64,000 nucleotides of DNA from Neoroseomonas oryzicola (GTDB taxonomy: Bacteria > Pseudomonadota > Alphaproteobacteria > Acetobacterales > Acetobacteraceae), in assembly GCF_012163135.1 (NCBI RefSeq), contig NZ_JAAVUP010000003.1, positions 152,283-216,282 on the forward strand, written 5' to 3'. Under the pieces are notes generated by a model, which was not told the origin of the DNA, made no database searches, and worked only from the letters and a program-made list of their open reading frames with translations. Each line of letters opens with the position of its first letter. The stretch's first letter is position 1. Shown here piece by piece: positions 1 to 8,893 of this stretch. A program made the translations under genes and the position numbers.

Positions 1-1
1 G

Positions 2-1546
2 GCGCAGGGGACGATCCGCATCGGCATGACGGCCGCCGACATCCCGCTGACCAACGGCCAGCCGGACCAGGGCTTCGAGGGCAACCGCTTCACCGGCATC
101 CCGCTGTTCGACAGCCTGACGATGTGGGACCTGTCCTCGGCCGACAGGCCGTCCACCGTGATCCCGGGGCTGGCGACCGAATGGCGCGTCGATCCGAACG
201 ACCGCACGCGCTGGATCTTCACGCTGCGCCGCGGCGTGCGCTTCCACGACGGGTCCGAGTTCAACGCCGACGCCGTGGTGTGGAACGTGCGCAAGGTGCT
301 GGACCGCGAGGCGCCGCATTTCGATCCGCGCCAGGTCGGCGTGACCGCGACGCGCATGCCCACGCTGCGCCGCGCCGAGAAGATCGACGACTATACCGTC
401 GCGCTGATCACCAGCGAGCCGGACAGCCTGCTGCCGATCAACCTGACCAACCTGTTCATGGCATCGCCGGCGCAGTGGGACCGCCACCGCGCCGCCAGCC
501 CGAATGCCGAGGCCGCCTGGGGCGCCTTCGCGCGCGAGCCTTCGGGCACCGGGCCGTTCCGCGTGACGCGTTTCGTCCCGCGCGAGCGGCTCGAGATGGC
601 GCGCTTCGACGGGTATTGGGGCGAGAAGGCGCGGGCCGAGCGCATCGTGCTGCTGCCGATCCCCGAGGCCAATGCGCGCACCGCCGCGCTGCTGTCGAAC
701 CAGGTGGACTGGATCGAGGCGCCGTCCCCGGATGCGATGCCCCAGCTGCGCCAGCGCGGGATGGTCATCACGTCCAACGCGCAGCCGCATGTCTGGCCGT
801 GGCAGCCCTGCTTCGTGGGGGATTCGCCGCTGCGCGACGTGCGGGTGCGCCGCGCGCTCAACCTCGCGATCGACCGCGAGGCGATGCGCACGCTGCTGGG
901 CGGCATGATGGCGATCCCGGTGGGCACGGTGCCGCGCGGGCATCCGTGGTTCGGCAACCCGTCCTTCAACATCCGCACCGACAAGGCGGAAGCGCGGCGG
1001 CTGCTCGCCGAGGCAGGCTACGGGCCGAACCGGCCGCTGACGCTGCGGGTGCAGATCTCGGCCTCGGGGTCGGGGCAGATGCAGCCGCTGTCGATGAACG
1101 AGTTCCTGCAGCAGGACCTCAAGGAAGTGGGCGTCAACGTCGAGTTCGACGTGATCGAGTGGAACGCGCTGTTCACCAACTGGCGCAACGGCTGCCAGCA
1201 CGCCTCGGCGCGCGGGGCGCATGCGACCAACGTGTCCTTCGCCGCGATGGACCCCTTCTTCGCCATGGTGCGCTTCTGGGATTCCAAGATGGCGCCGCCG
1301 GTGTCGAACAACTGGGGCCATTTCAACGACCCGCGCTTCGACGCGATGATCGCCGAGGCGCGCAACGCCTTCGAGCCGGCGGAGCGTGACGCCGCACTCG
1401 CACGGCTGCACGCGGCGGGCGTGGACGAGGCGCTGTTCATCTGGATCGCGCACGACGTCGCGCCGCGCGCGATGTCCCCCCGCATCCGCGGCTACGTCCA
1501 GCCGCAATCCTGGTTCGTCGACCTTCGCCTTCCCTACATCCAGTGA
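2..1546 (+). CDS. ABC transporter periplasmic binding protein, SBP family 5 (5'-truncated by window edge)
   Basis: Probable solute-binding protein of a peptide/nickel/opine-type ABC importer (SBP_bac_5 family), acting in the periplasm. The frame is open to the first base of the window, so the signal peptide and true start lie outside. The visible part begins near the mature N-terminus, has the family block around WIFTLRRGVRFHDGSEFNADAVVW at residues 60-85, the GTGPFRVTRF block around residue 180 and the RVRRALNLAIDREAM block around residue 280. It is followed by two permease genes in the same orientation; no ATPase gene follows, so the ATPases must be encoded upstream or elsewhere. Substrate cannot be told from sequence alone. 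Confidence 0.92.
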   Translation, partial: AQGTIRIGMTAADIPLTNGQPDQGFEGNRFTGIPLFDSLTMWDLSSADRPSTVIPGLATEWRVDPNDRTRWIFTLRRGVRFHDGSEFNADAVVWNVRKVLDREAPHFDPRQVGVTATRMPTLRRAEKIDDYTVALITSEPDSLLPINLTNLFMASPAQWDRHRAASPNAEAAWGAFAREPSGTGPFRVTRFVPRERLEMARFDGYWGEKARAERIVLLPIPEANARTAALLSNQVDWIEAPSPDAMPQLRQRGMVITSNAQPHVWPWQPCFVGDSPLRDVRVRRALNLAIDREAMRTLLGGMMAIPVGTVPRGHPWFGNPSFNIRTDKAEARRLLAEAGYGPNRPLTLRVQISASGSGQMQPLSMNEFLQQDLKEVGVNVEFDVIEWNALFTNWRNGCQHASARGAHATNVSFAAMDPFFAMVRFWDSKMAPPVSNNWGHFNDPRFDAMIAEARNAFEPAERDAALARLHAAGVDEALFIWIAHDVAPRAMSPRIRGYVQPQSWFVDLRLPYIQ

Positions 1547-1551
1547 CGCCC

Positions 1552-1582
1552 GCGCCGGGCGGGGATTGCCCCCGCCCGGCGC
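1552..1582 (+). terminator. 13-bp intergenic hairpin between binding protein and permease
   Basis: Perfect inverted repeat: left arm 1552-1564, five-base loop, right arm 1570-1582, six bases after the binding-protein stop codon and just before the AGGAGAG ribosome site of the permease. There is no T-run. Hairpins at this place in ABC operons usually protect the upstream mRNA or attenuate, giving more binding protein than permease; that role is inferred here. Confidence 0.6.
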
Positions 1583-1595
1583 ATGAGGAGAGCGC

Positions 1596-2549
1596 ATGCT
1601 GTTCTACCTGATCCGCCGGATCATCTACGCGATCCCGATCGCCCTCGCGGTCGGGTTCGTCTGCTTCATGCTGGTGCAGATCGCGCCAGGCGATCCGATC
1701 AACGCCATCGTGCCGGCGGATGCGCCGGGCGACGTGGTGGAACAGGTGCGGCGCGACTACGGGCTCGACAAGCCGCTGCCGGTGCAGTTCGGCATCTGGC
1801 TGTCGAAGGTGGTGCAGGGGGATCTGGGGCGGTCGCTGGCGACGGGGCGCAGCGTGTGGTCGGACCTGTCGGGGGCGATCCAGAACACGCTGATGCTGGC
1901 GGTCGCGGCGTCCCTGATCGGCTTCACGCTGGGCTGCGTGCTGGGCGGGCTGGCGGGGACTTTCCGCGGGTCCTTCATCGACCGCGCGGCGGTGTCGGTC
2001 GCGGTCGCGGGCGTGTCGGTGCCGCATTACTGGCTCGGCATGGTGCTGGTGGTGATCTTCTCGGTACAGCTGAACTGGCTGCCGGCGATGGGCGCTGGGC
2101 CCGGCGGATCCGGCGACTGGGCCTGGGACTGGGAGCATGTGAAGCACCTGGTGCTGCCGGCGGTGACACTCGCCGTCATCCCGATGGGCATCGTGACGCG
2201 CACGGTGCGCGGCATCATCGCCGAGATCATGAACCAGGAATTCGTCACCGCGCTGCGTGGCAAGGGCCTCACGCGCGGCGGTATCTTCCTGCATGTGGTG
2301 AAGAACGCGGCGCCGAACGCGCTCGCGGTGATGGGGCTGCAGCTCGGCTACCTGATGGGCGGGTCGATCCTGGTGGAGACGGTGTTCTCCTGGCCCGGCA
2401 CGGGGCTGCTGCTGAACAACGCGATCTTCCAGCGCGACCTGCCGGTGCTGCAGGGGACGATCCTGGTGCTGGCGATGTTCTTCGTGGCGCTGAACCTGGC
2501 GGTGGACCTGGTGCAGACGGCGCTCGATCCCAGAATCAAGCGGGCGTGA
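1596..2549 (+). CDS. ABC transporter permease, DppB/OppB type
   Basis: Inner-membrane permease subunit of the peptide/nickel-type importer, 317 residues, the usual length for DppB-like proteins. It opens with the family's hydrophobic first helix (FYLIRRIIYAIPIALAVGF) and an N-terminal GDPI motif around residue 32. It has further hydrophobic segments and the EAA-type cytoplasmic loop near residues 215-240 (EFVTALRGKGLTRGGIFLHV). The ATG is preceded by AGGAGAG at good spacing. It lies 49 bases after the binding protein and 13 bases before the second permease, so the three are one operon. Substrate is not predicted. Confidence 0.93.
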   Translation: MLFYLIRRIIYAIPIALAVGFVCFMLVQIAPGDPINAIVPADAPGDVVEQVRRDYGLDKPLPVQFGIWLSKVVQGDLGRSLATGRSVWSDLSGAIQNTLMLAVAASLIGFTLGCVLGGLAGTFRGSFIDRAAVSVAVAGVSVPHYWLGMVLVVIFSVQLNWLPAMGAGPGGSGDWAWDWEHVKHLVLPAVTLAVIPMGIVTRTVRGIIAEIMNQEFVTALRGKGLTRGGIFLHVVKNAAPNALAVMGLQLGYLMGGSILVETVFSWPGTGLLLNNAIFQRDLPVLQGTILVLAMFFVALNLAVDLVQTALDPRIKRA

Positions 2550-2562
2550 GGAGAGACGGTCG

Positions 2563-3474
2563 ATGAGCATGTCCACGACACCCTCCGCCGCCGAGGCCGA
2601 GCTGGCGGTCCAGGCGAAGCAGGCGGTCGCGAGGAGCCAGGGCTACTGGGCCGGCGTGTGGAAGCGGCTGCGGCGCGATCCACTGACCATCGCCTGCGCG
2701 GCGGTGCTGCTGGTGATGTTCCTCGCCATCGTCCTCGCGCCGCTGATCGCGCCGCACGATCCCTACCAGGGATCGATGATCCGGCGGCTGCGGGCGATCG
2801 GGACGACGAACTATCCGCTCGGCACCGACGAGCTCGGCCGCGACATGCTGACGCGGCTGCTCTACGGCGGGCGGCTGTCCTGGTTCATGGGGATCACGCC
2901 GGTGTTGCTCGCCTTCGTGATCGGGACCTTCCTCGGCGTGCTCGCGGGTTTCGCGGGCGGGAAGGTCAACATGGCGATCATGCGGACCACCGACATCTTC
3001 TACGCCTTCCCATCCGTGCTGCTGGCGGTGGCGATCTCGGGCGCGCTCGGGGCCGGCATCGTGAACGCGATCCTGGCGCTGACGCTGGTGTTCATCCCGC
3101 CGATCATCCGCGTGGCGGAGAGTGTCACGACCGGGGTGCGGAACCTCGACTTCGTGGATGCGGCGCGGGCGAGCGGTGCTTCCGCCTTCACCATCGTGCG
3201 GGTGCATGTGCTGGGCAACGTGCTGGGGCCGATCTTCGTCTATGCGACCTCGTTGATCAGCGTGTGCATGATCCTGGCGTCGGGGCTGTCCTTCCTCGGT
3301 CTCGGCACCAAGCCGCCGGAGCCGGAATGGGGGCTGATGCTGAACACGCTGCGCACGGCGATCTACGTGCAGCCCTGGGTCGCGGTGCTGCCGGGGGCGT
3401 GCATCTTCGTGACGAGCATCTGCTTCAACCTGCTGAGCGACGGGCTCAGGCAGGCGATGGATGTGAAGGGCTGA
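2563..3474 (+). CDS. ABC transporter permease, DppC/OppC type
   Basis: Second membrane subunit of the same importer, 303 residues. It has the OppC_N-type start with a long helix around residues 45-65 (TIACAAVLLVMFLAIVLAPL), the APHDPYQ motif after it, the conserved PLGTDELGRDMLTRLLYGGR block near residue 90, and the EAA loop around residues 190-215 (FVDAARASGASAFTIVRVHV). It starts 13 bases after the DppB-like gene, with GAGGAGAGACGGTCG upstream of the ATG. No ATP-binding subunits follow; the next gene is convergent and unrelated. Confidence 0.93.
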   Translation: MSMSTTPSAAEAELAVQAKQAVARSQGYWAGVWKRLRRDPLTIACAAVLLVMFLAIVLAPLIAPHDPYQGSMIRRLRAIGTTNYPLGTDELGRDMLTRLLYGGRLSWFMGITPVLLAFVIGTFLGVLAGFAGGKVNMAIMRTTDIFYAFPSVLLAVAISGALGAGIVNAILALTLVFIPPIIRVAESVTTGVRNLDFVDAARASGASAFTIVRVHVLGNVLGPIFVYATSLISVCMILASGLSFLGLGTKPPEPEWGLMLNTLRTAIYVQPWVAVLPGACIFVTSICFNLLSDGLRQAMDVKG

Positions 3475-3537
3475 GGCTGTTCACGTCCATCGCTGTCATG
3501 CGCCGGTCGCGCCTTGCGGCGTGCCGCGCGTGAAAGA

Positions 3538-3560
3538 CTGATCGCGCGTAACGCGATCAG
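3538..3560. terminator. 9-bp hairpin between convergent genes
   Basis: Perfect stem CTGATCGCG / CGCGATCAG with a five-base loop, in the 146-base gap between the permease stop and the stop of the convergent lipoprotein gene. It lacks a T-run on either strand, so it is a weak candidate for a bidirectional terminator. Confidence 0.35.
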
Positions 3561-3620
3561 CGTCGGTGAGCGCGAAGGGATCTCTCTCGCCTGTGCGGGG
3601 GCGGCCCGCGATGTCCGGCG

Positions 3621-4883
3621 CTACCTGGGTTGCAGCAACACGTCGCGCGCGGCCGCAACCGCATCGGCGACGTCGGCCGCCAGCAGTCCGGCGCCCTCCG
3701 GCCGGCAGTAGTCGGCAAGAGGACGGCAGGTCACGCCCTCGGTGACAGGCAGCTCCCAGACGGGCGGCACCTGGAAACGGAGGCCGGGTGCCGAGGGCGG
3801 GTATCTCATCGCCCGGGTAATGTGCGCCTCGCGGCCGGGAGTGGTCCAGCGCATGCCGACCTCGGCGCCATAGGCCAGGCCCTCGCCGGGGCACCGGCGC
3901 AGCACGACGCGCGTCACCTCCACTTGCCACGCGACTGTCGGCCGTGAACGCTGACGGCCACCGGAGCCCGCCTCGTCCCAGGTGGCCGGCGGGATCCGCG
4001 CCTCGATCGCGCTGGCGGGAACGCCTTCGCCGAGCGCATCGAGGCAGGGGCGCCATTGATGTTCGACAGCCGAGCGATGCGCAGCCTCCGCGCCGGCCGC
4101 GATGCCGCCCACGGCAACGGTGACGAGCGCCACGGCGAAGACCGGTGCCATGAGAATCGCGCCGGCCGATCCGCCCTGGGCGCCGGCAACGCCCAGCCCG
4201 CCGATGCCGCCCGCCGCGCGGATGACCTCGCGGCTGCCTTCCCGTCCGACGAGATCCTCCCAGTCGATGGCCGACCGCACGGATGCGCGGTCGACCGCGA
4301 CTTCGATGCGCGATGGCGGCGGCCAGCCGCGCGTGGCCTCGCGTGCCTCATGGCGGCGGGCGAGGCTCACCTGCTGCGCGCCGGACGTTCCCGGCAGGGC
4401 CGGGCGGGCTGCGAGTGGTTCCTCGACCGGCGCGGCGAGGCGCCGGCACGGCCGATCGACCGTGTAGGGGCAGTCGAAGCCGATGCTGCCGATGTAGGTG
4501 ACGCCGCCACCGGACGGGACGGTGACGAGGAAGGCACGGCCATCCTCCGGCGCGCCGTAGCCGCCGAGCGTCAGGTGGTAAGCGCCGGGCCGCAGGGGCT
4601 GGATCACCCAGCCTGCGGCGGCCGCAGGCACGGAAGGCGCGGATCCGCCGAAGCGTTCCTCGCGGCCGTCCTCCAGCCGAGTTAGGAAGGCCGGCACCGA
4701 GGCCGTCGGCCCGCCGACGAAGATGCCTTCGCCGGTATCGGTACGGTGGAATCGCGCGAGGACGAGGACCTCGCCGACCGATCCCGCGCGGCGGAGGTCC
4801 GCCGTCGTCAGCGGTTCCGGCGCCCGGGCGGGCGCGCAGGCGGCGAGCGCGAGCGCCGCGGCGGCGGATCTCAGGACGCGCAT
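3621..4883 (-). CDS. Lipoprotein of unknown function, paralogue 1 of a tandem triplet
   Basis: Unrecognised protein of 420 residues. The chosen ATG has AAGGTGAG just upstream and gives a lipoprotein signal with lipobox LAAC, Cys16. Visible features: an N-terminal beta-rich part with a GGYGAP region and the motif YIGSIGFDCPYTVDRPC near residue 130; an SAIDWEDL motif before a hydrophobic helix of about 25 residues (ILMAPVFAVALVTVAVGGIA) near residue 260; and a C-terminal domain with WQVEVTRVVLRRC and CRPLADYC. All of these recur in the next two genes upstream. It is the last gene of the triplet, one base from its neighbour. A lipid anchor plus an internal membrane helix suggests inner-membrane location, which is an inference. 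Confidence 0.8.
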   Translation of the reverse strand: MRVLRSAAAALALAACAPARAPEPLTTADLRRAGSVGEVLVLARFHRTDTGEGIFVGGPTASVPAFLTRLEDGREERFGGSAPSVPAAAAGWVIQPLRPGAYHLTLGGYGAPEDGRAFLVTVPSGGGVTYIGSIGFDCPYTVDRPCRRLAAPVEEPLAARPALPGTSGAQQVSLARRHEAREATRGWPPPSRIEVAVDRASVRSAIDWEDLVGREGSREVIRAAGGIGGLGVAGAQGGSAGAILMAPVFAVALVTVAVGGIAAGAEAAHRSAVEHQWRPCLDALGEGVPASAIEARIPPATWDEAGSGGRQRSRPTVAWQVEVTRVVLRRCPGEGLAYGAEVGMRWTTPGREAHITRAMRYPPSAPGLRFQVPPVWELPVTEGVTCRPLADYCRPEGAGLLAADVADAVAAARDVLLQPR

Positions 4884-4884
4884 C

Positions 4885-6264
4885 TCACCTTCCCGCCGCG
4901 ATCGCATCGCGCGCCTCAGCGACGCCGCGCAGGACTTCCTCGAGCAGCCGCGCCGAGCCGTCTTCTCCGCACCACTCCGCGAGCGGCCGGCAGGCGGCCT
5001 CCGTCGCGGTCGGCAGGTCCCAGGGCGCCCGCTGCGCGTGGCGCAGCCTCGCGTCCAGGATCGCGCCGGCGACGCCGCGCGTGTAGGCGGCGTCGTAGAT
5101 CGGCGGGGCCTCGCCGGCGCGCAGCGCGGTCCAGCGTGTCATCACCTCGAGGCCGTAGCGGTTCTCGCCCTCCGGGGCGCAGGGGCGCAGGACGAGGCGT
5201 GCGACCTCGGCCCGCCAGGGCGTGCCGCGGGCGGCGTGCAGCGGCGAGGCACGGAGATGCCGCTCGACTCCCGCAGGGTTCAGGGTCGTGGCCATGCCTG
5301 ACAGGCAGGCGCCCCAGCGTTCGCGGGCGCGCTCCAGGGCGGCGGCCTGCTCGGTCGCGTCGCGCAGCGCGTCCTCGGCACGGCGGCGCCGCACATCGGT
5401 GATGATGCCGTGCACCACGAGCGCGATCGGCAGGGCCACGACGACCGCCGCGGGAAGGATGACAATGGCCGCGATGCCGCCGCTGCCGCTGAAGTCGAGG
5501 TTGACGGAGCGGAGCTCTCCCGCCTGCTCGGGCCAGGCCTCGCTCCTCGGCTCGCCCTGCCCGTCCGGCGCGCGCCGGCGTTCGGAGTCGATCAGCGCGT
5601 TCCAGTTCAGCGCCTGGCGCCAGCCTTCCGGGTTCACGCGCAGCTCGGCCGTCGCCGGCGCCGCCAGGCCGAGCGGGGCCAAGCGCGGCGGATAGGGTTG
5701 CGCCAGCGCGCGCCGCGGCGTTCCGGCCGCTGGGTTCGTGCGCGCGAGCATGCCTACGGCGGCGTCCGTCTCGTCCACCGCATCGGGGAGGATGCGGCAG
5801 CCTTCGCTCCGGCTCGGCCCGCAGTCGCGGCGGAAGGAGCCGATGTAGATGGTGGCGGGCGTCTGCGGCACGCTGAACGCGAAGCGCGCGTCGCCCTCCG
5901 GTCCCCGGGCCCCGGCGGGTCGCAGGCGGAACACGTAGCGTCTGGGCCCCATCGCGAGGTTGACCCAGCCGTCGTTCCCGGCGGCGTGGCTCGGCGCGCC
6001 GGCCAGGTCTGTGCCGAGTTGCGGCGGCGCATAGCGCCGGGCGGGTTCGCCGTAGGGCGCGAACGCCACCTCGGCCAGCGACGCGGCGCGTGCCGGGCCG
6101 CCGGGCGGATCGGTCACCCGCAGCAGGACGACCGAGTCGGTGGTGCCGGGCGCGAGGGGCAGCTCGGCGAGGTGCCGGCGCGCGAGGGCATCGCAGCCGC
6201 CGAGCATCAGCGCCATCGCGGCGCAGGCGGCGCGGCGGCGGCGTTCAGCGCGCCGCGACCGCAT
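4885..6264 (-). CDS. Lipoprotein of unknown function, paralogue 2 of a tandem triplet
   Basis: Unrecognised protein of 459 residues with an arginine-rich n-region and lipobox LGGC (Cys24). It shares the plan of its neighbours: the YIGSFRRDCGPSRSEGC motif near residue 145, an ALNWNAL motif, a hydrophobic helix (AAIVILPAAVVVALPIALVV) followed by basic residues RRRR, an alpha-helical ERARERWGACL stretch, then WRAEVARLVLRPC and a C-terminal CRPLAEWC followed by LLEEVLRGVAEARDAI. Its ATG lies inside the 3' end of paralogue 3 (20-base overlap) and its stop is one base before the start of paralogue 1, so the three are almost certainly co-transcribed. Confidence 0.8.
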   Translation of the reverse strand: MRSRRAERRRRAACAAMALMLGGCDALARRHLAELPLAPGTTDSVVLLRVTDPPGGPARAASLAEVAFAPYGEPARRYAPPQLGTDLAGAPSHAAGNDGWVNLAMGPRRYVFRLRPAGARGPEGDARFAFSVPQTPATIYIGSFRRDCGPSRSEGCRILPDAVDETDAAVGMLARTNPAAGTPRRALAQPYPPRLAPLGLAAPATAELRVNPEGWRQALNWNALIDSERRRAPDGQGEPRSEAWPEQAGELRSVNLDFSGSGGIAAIVILPAAVVVALPIALVVHGIITDVRRRRAEDALRDATEQAAALERARERWGACLSGMATTLNPAGVERHLRASPLHAARGTPWRAEVARLVLRPCAPEGENRYGLEVMTRWTALRAGEAPPIYDAAYTRGVAGAILDARLRHAQRAPWDLPTATEAACRPLAEWCGEDGSARLLEEVLRGVAEARDAIAAGR

Positions 6265-7669
6265 CGCGCGCCTCAGCGACGCCGCGCGTCACTTCCTCGA
6301 GCAGCCGGGCCGAGCCGGCGGCGTTGCAGTAGTCCGCCAGCGGGCGGCAGGCGGCTTCGCTCGCGGTCCGCAGTTCCCAGGGCGGGGGCTCGGAGAAGAC
6401 CAGCCGGCGGTCGGGCGTCGCGCCGGCGACGCGACGGGCGAAGGCGATGTCGAAGGCCGGGTCGGCCTCGCCGGGGCGGCGGGCGGTCCAGCGGGTCGCG
6501 ACCTCGACGCCGTGGTGGTCGGGCTTCGTCCCGCATTGCCGGAAGATGACGCGGGAGACCGTGACGTCCCACGGGTCGGGCAGCGCGGCGCGGCGGCCTT
6601 CGGCGCGCTGCGGGGCGAAGGCGGCGCGCAGGCGGCGTTCCACGTTGTCGGGGGCGAGGGTCATCGCGATGCCGGCGGCGCAGGGGCCCCATTGTTCCTG
6701 CGCCAGGGCGGCGGCGCGCAGCGCCTCAGCCTGGATACGGGCTTGGTTGGCACTGCGGCGGTTACGCTGGTCCTCGGCGATGGCGCGGGCGATCAGCGCG
6801 ATCGGGACCGCCACCACGATGATCGCGAGGCCCACACCGAGCACGGCCAAGTAGCCCATGCCTTCGAAGGCGGCACTCATGTCGGCGACCGAGGCGAACT
6901 CGGCCCCCGCCGGCCACGCACCTTCGCTGCGCGGCGCACTCTCCGGCGCAGGCGCCGCCCCCTCCGACGGCGGAGGCGGCAGCGCGCCTTGCGAAGTCGC
7001 GGAATTCCAGTCGACCGCCGCGACCCAGAGGCGCGGATCGACGCGGATCTCGGGCGCCGCCGGCCGCGGCAGGCCGGTCGCCGCCAGGGGCGCCGGGTAG
7101 GGCTGCGCGAGGCGCGTCGCGGGCGGCGGGACGGATGGCGCCTCGGCGGCGAGCAGGGCGCGGGCGGCGTCGGACTGGTCGGCCGCGACGGGGCTGACGC
7201 GGCAGGCCGCCTGGGCGGGGCAGTCGAGGCGGAAGCTGCCGATGTAGAGCACCGGCGGCGCCGGATCGGGCACGGTGAAGGTCAGGTCGGCGGGCGCGGC
7301 GTCGCGCGGGTCGGGCGTGAGGAGGCGCAGGAAGTAGCGGCCGGAGGGCAGCAGCGCGTCGTGACGCCAGCCCTCGGCGCGGGCCGTGCGGGAAAGGCTC
7401 AGGCCGCCGGGCGGACCGAGCCGCTGCCCGGTGTCCATGTTCCACAGGCCGGCGCGGTCGGACAGCGCGCTCGTCGTCGCGCTGTCGCCGGCGGTGAGGC
7501 GGAACAGGACGTTGCTGCGGCGGCCGTCGGCCTCGGCGGCATGCATGGCCTGGATGACGGCGGCATCCCGCGTGGCGGTCGCACAGCCCGCGAGCAGGGC
7601 GGTGGCGGCGAAGGCGAGCCGGCGCGGACGCCACCGGCGAAGCCCTGCAAGCTTCTGGACGTTTCCCAT
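6245..7669 (-). CDS. Lipoprotein of unknown function, paralogue 3 of a tandem triplet
   Basis: Unrecognised protein of 474 residues and first gene of the triplet. Lipobox LAGC gives Cys29 after a basic n-region. It carries YIGSFRLDCPAQAAC near residue 165, the AAVDWNSA motif, a hydrophobic helix (YLAVLGVGLAIIVVAVPIALIA) near residue 285 followed by a charged RNRRSANQARIQAEALRAA helix, WDVTVSRVIFRQC, and CRPLADYC near the C-terminus. No good ribosome site precedes the ATG. The three copies differ strongly outside these motifs, so the duplications are old. Confidence 0.8.
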   Translation of the reverse strand: MGNVQKLAGLRRWRPRRLAFAATALLAGCATATRDAAVIQAMHAAEADGRRSNVLFRLTAGDSATTSALSDRAGLWNMDTGQRLGPPGGLSLSRTARAEGWRHDALLPSGRYFLRLLTPDPRDAAPADLTFTVPDPAPPVLYIGSFRLDCPAQAACRVSPVAADQSDAARALLAAEAPSVPPPATRLAQPYPAPLAATGLPRPAAPEIRVDPRLWVAAVDWNSATSQGALPPPPSEGAAPAPESAPRSEGAWPAGAEFASVADMSAAFEGMGYLAVLGVGLAIIVVAVPIALIARAIAEDQRNRRSANQARIQAEALRAAALAQEQWGPCAAGIAMTLAPDNVERRLRAAFAPQRAEGRRAALPDPWDVTVSRVIFRQCGTKPDHHGVEVATRWTARRPGEADPAFDIAFARRVAGATPDRRLVFSEPPPWELRTASEAACRPLADYCNAAGSARLLEEVTRGVAEARDAVAAR

Positions 7670-7732
7670 AAATGAAAGACTGAGCGCATGAAGCGCTGGG
7701 GTGCTTGATCTGCAGCAATCCGCGTGCGCGGC

Positions 7733-8176
7733 CTACCAGAAGGGCAGGAAGCCCTTGATGGTCGCGCGCGTCAGGCGCTGGTTCGACCGCGCCCACGGGT
7801 CGTCCGTGTAGAAGACCGGCTCGGCCGGTTCCCAGCCCGAGCAGGTCCAGTCCGACTGGCGGGCGAAGAAGGCGACGAAGGCGTCGCGGTCCGTCCATTC
7901 GGCGAGCGGCGGGCCAGGAAGGTGGCCGTCCTGGATCTCGCACAGCATGACGCCGGTCGCCGTGCGGATCAGGCCATGGCCGCAATAGTCGCGGTGATGG
8001 GCGTGGATCAGCCCCTCGCCTTCCCGGCACCAGGCGAGTTCGCGCCAGAGCCGCGACGCCAGCCTCGCCCCGAAGGGGCTGCGGTCGAGTTTCGCGGCGA
8101 GGCGTTCGCGTTCGGCGCGGTTGGACTCGTAGTAGGCCCGCAGATAGGCGTCGTGGTCGTCCGGCGGTTCGGTCAT
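7733..8176 (-). CDS. Conserved-looking protein of unknown function, 147 aa
   Basis: A soluble-looking protein I do not recognise. The ATG overlaps the stop of the upstream GST gene (ATGA), which fixes the start and implies translational coupling. The sequence is acidic to neutral, rich in Trp and His, with a compact stretch HAHHRDYCGHGL near residue 60 that contains several potential metal ligands (His, Cys, Asp), and a C-terminal FFARQSDWTCSGWEPAEPVFY region. No signal peptide or membrane segment is seen. It may work with the GST, but only the operon arrangement supports that. Confidence 0.75.
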   Translation of the reverse strand: MTEPPDDHDAYLRAYYESNRAERERLAAKLDRSPFGARLASRLWRELAWCREGEGLIHAHHRDYCGHGLIRTATGVMLCEIQDGHLPGPPLAEWTDRDAFVAFFARQSDWTCSGWEPAEPVFYTDDPWARSNQRLTRATIKGFLPFW

Positions 8177-8805
8177 GTCATCGGCACGGCGACCCAGCGC
8201 TGGAAGCCGGGACGCTCGCCGACCTTGGCGTACCAGGCCGCGAGGGCGGGGAAGTGCGGCATGCCCTCGACGCGCACTTCCTCGCCGAACCAGCGGCGCG
8301 CGTAGCAGCCGAGCACGATGTCCGCGATCGTCATCGCCGCGCCGTCGATATAGGGCCCGCCATGCTTCGCGATATGCGCGTCGAGCATCGCCCAGCAGTC
8401 GCCCGCCGCCTTCGCCGCGGCCATCACCGCGGCCATGTCGCGCTTGTCGGCCGGCGTGCGCACCAGGCCCCAAAACAGGTTGCGCTCGGCGGGCGAGAGC
8501 GTCGAGAGCTGCCAGTCCATCCAGCGGTCGGCACTCGCGCGCGCCGCCGGATCGGCGGGGTAGAGCGCGCTGCCGTGCTTCATCGCGAGGTAGCGCAGGA
8601 TCGAATTCGATTCCCACAGCACGAAGCCCTCATCCTCGATGGTCGGGACGCGGCTGTTGGGATTCATCGCGCGATAGGCCGGCGTGTTGACGACGCCGTG
8701 CTCCATGCCCGCATCGACGCGGTCATAGCGAAGCCCGAGCTCGTCGAGCATCCACAGCACCTTCTTGACGTTGACCGAGTTCACCCGGCCCCAGAGCTTC
8801 AGCAT
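8173..8805 (-). CDS. Glutathione S-transferase family protein
   Basis: Cytosolic GST of 210 residues, standard length. The N-terminal thioredoxin-like domain starts LKLWGRVNSVNVKKVLWMLDELGL, where Ser/Asn at positions 8-9 replace the classical tyrosine. It then has the cis-proline and glutathione-binding segments RVPTIEDEGFVLWESNSILRYLA near residues 50-75, and an all-helical C-terminal domain with the ADIVLG N-capping box near residue 155. The start is chosen at the ATG preceded by GGAGGAACGG; an upstream in-frame ATG has no such site. Substrate unknown; GSTs of this type usually detoxify electrophiles. Confidence 0.9.
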   Translation of the reverse strand: MLKLWGRVNSVNVKKVLWMLDELGLRYDRVDAGMEHGVVNTPAYRAMNPNSRVPTIEDEGFVLWESNSILRYLAMKHGSALYPADPAARASADRWMDWQLSTLSPAERNLFWGLVRTPADKRDMAAVMAAAKAAGDCWAMLDAHIAKHGGPYIDGAAMTIADIVLGCYARRWFGEEVRVEGMPHFPALAAWYAKVGERPGFQRWVAVPMT

Positions 8806-8893
8806 CCGTTCCTCCCACGCAGAATAGTGCAGTGCCCCCCTCAACCTTCCTTGGGACCTGGGGACTGACCGCGGAGGGTGGCGCCCAGTGACC

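Noticed and set aside
3531-7683. Direct repeat TGAAAGACTGA at 3531-3541 and 7673-7683, flanking the lipoprotein triplet
   Set aside because: An 11-mer shared once in 64 kb is expected by chance many times; no terminal inverted repeats, transposase or composition change supports a mobile segment.
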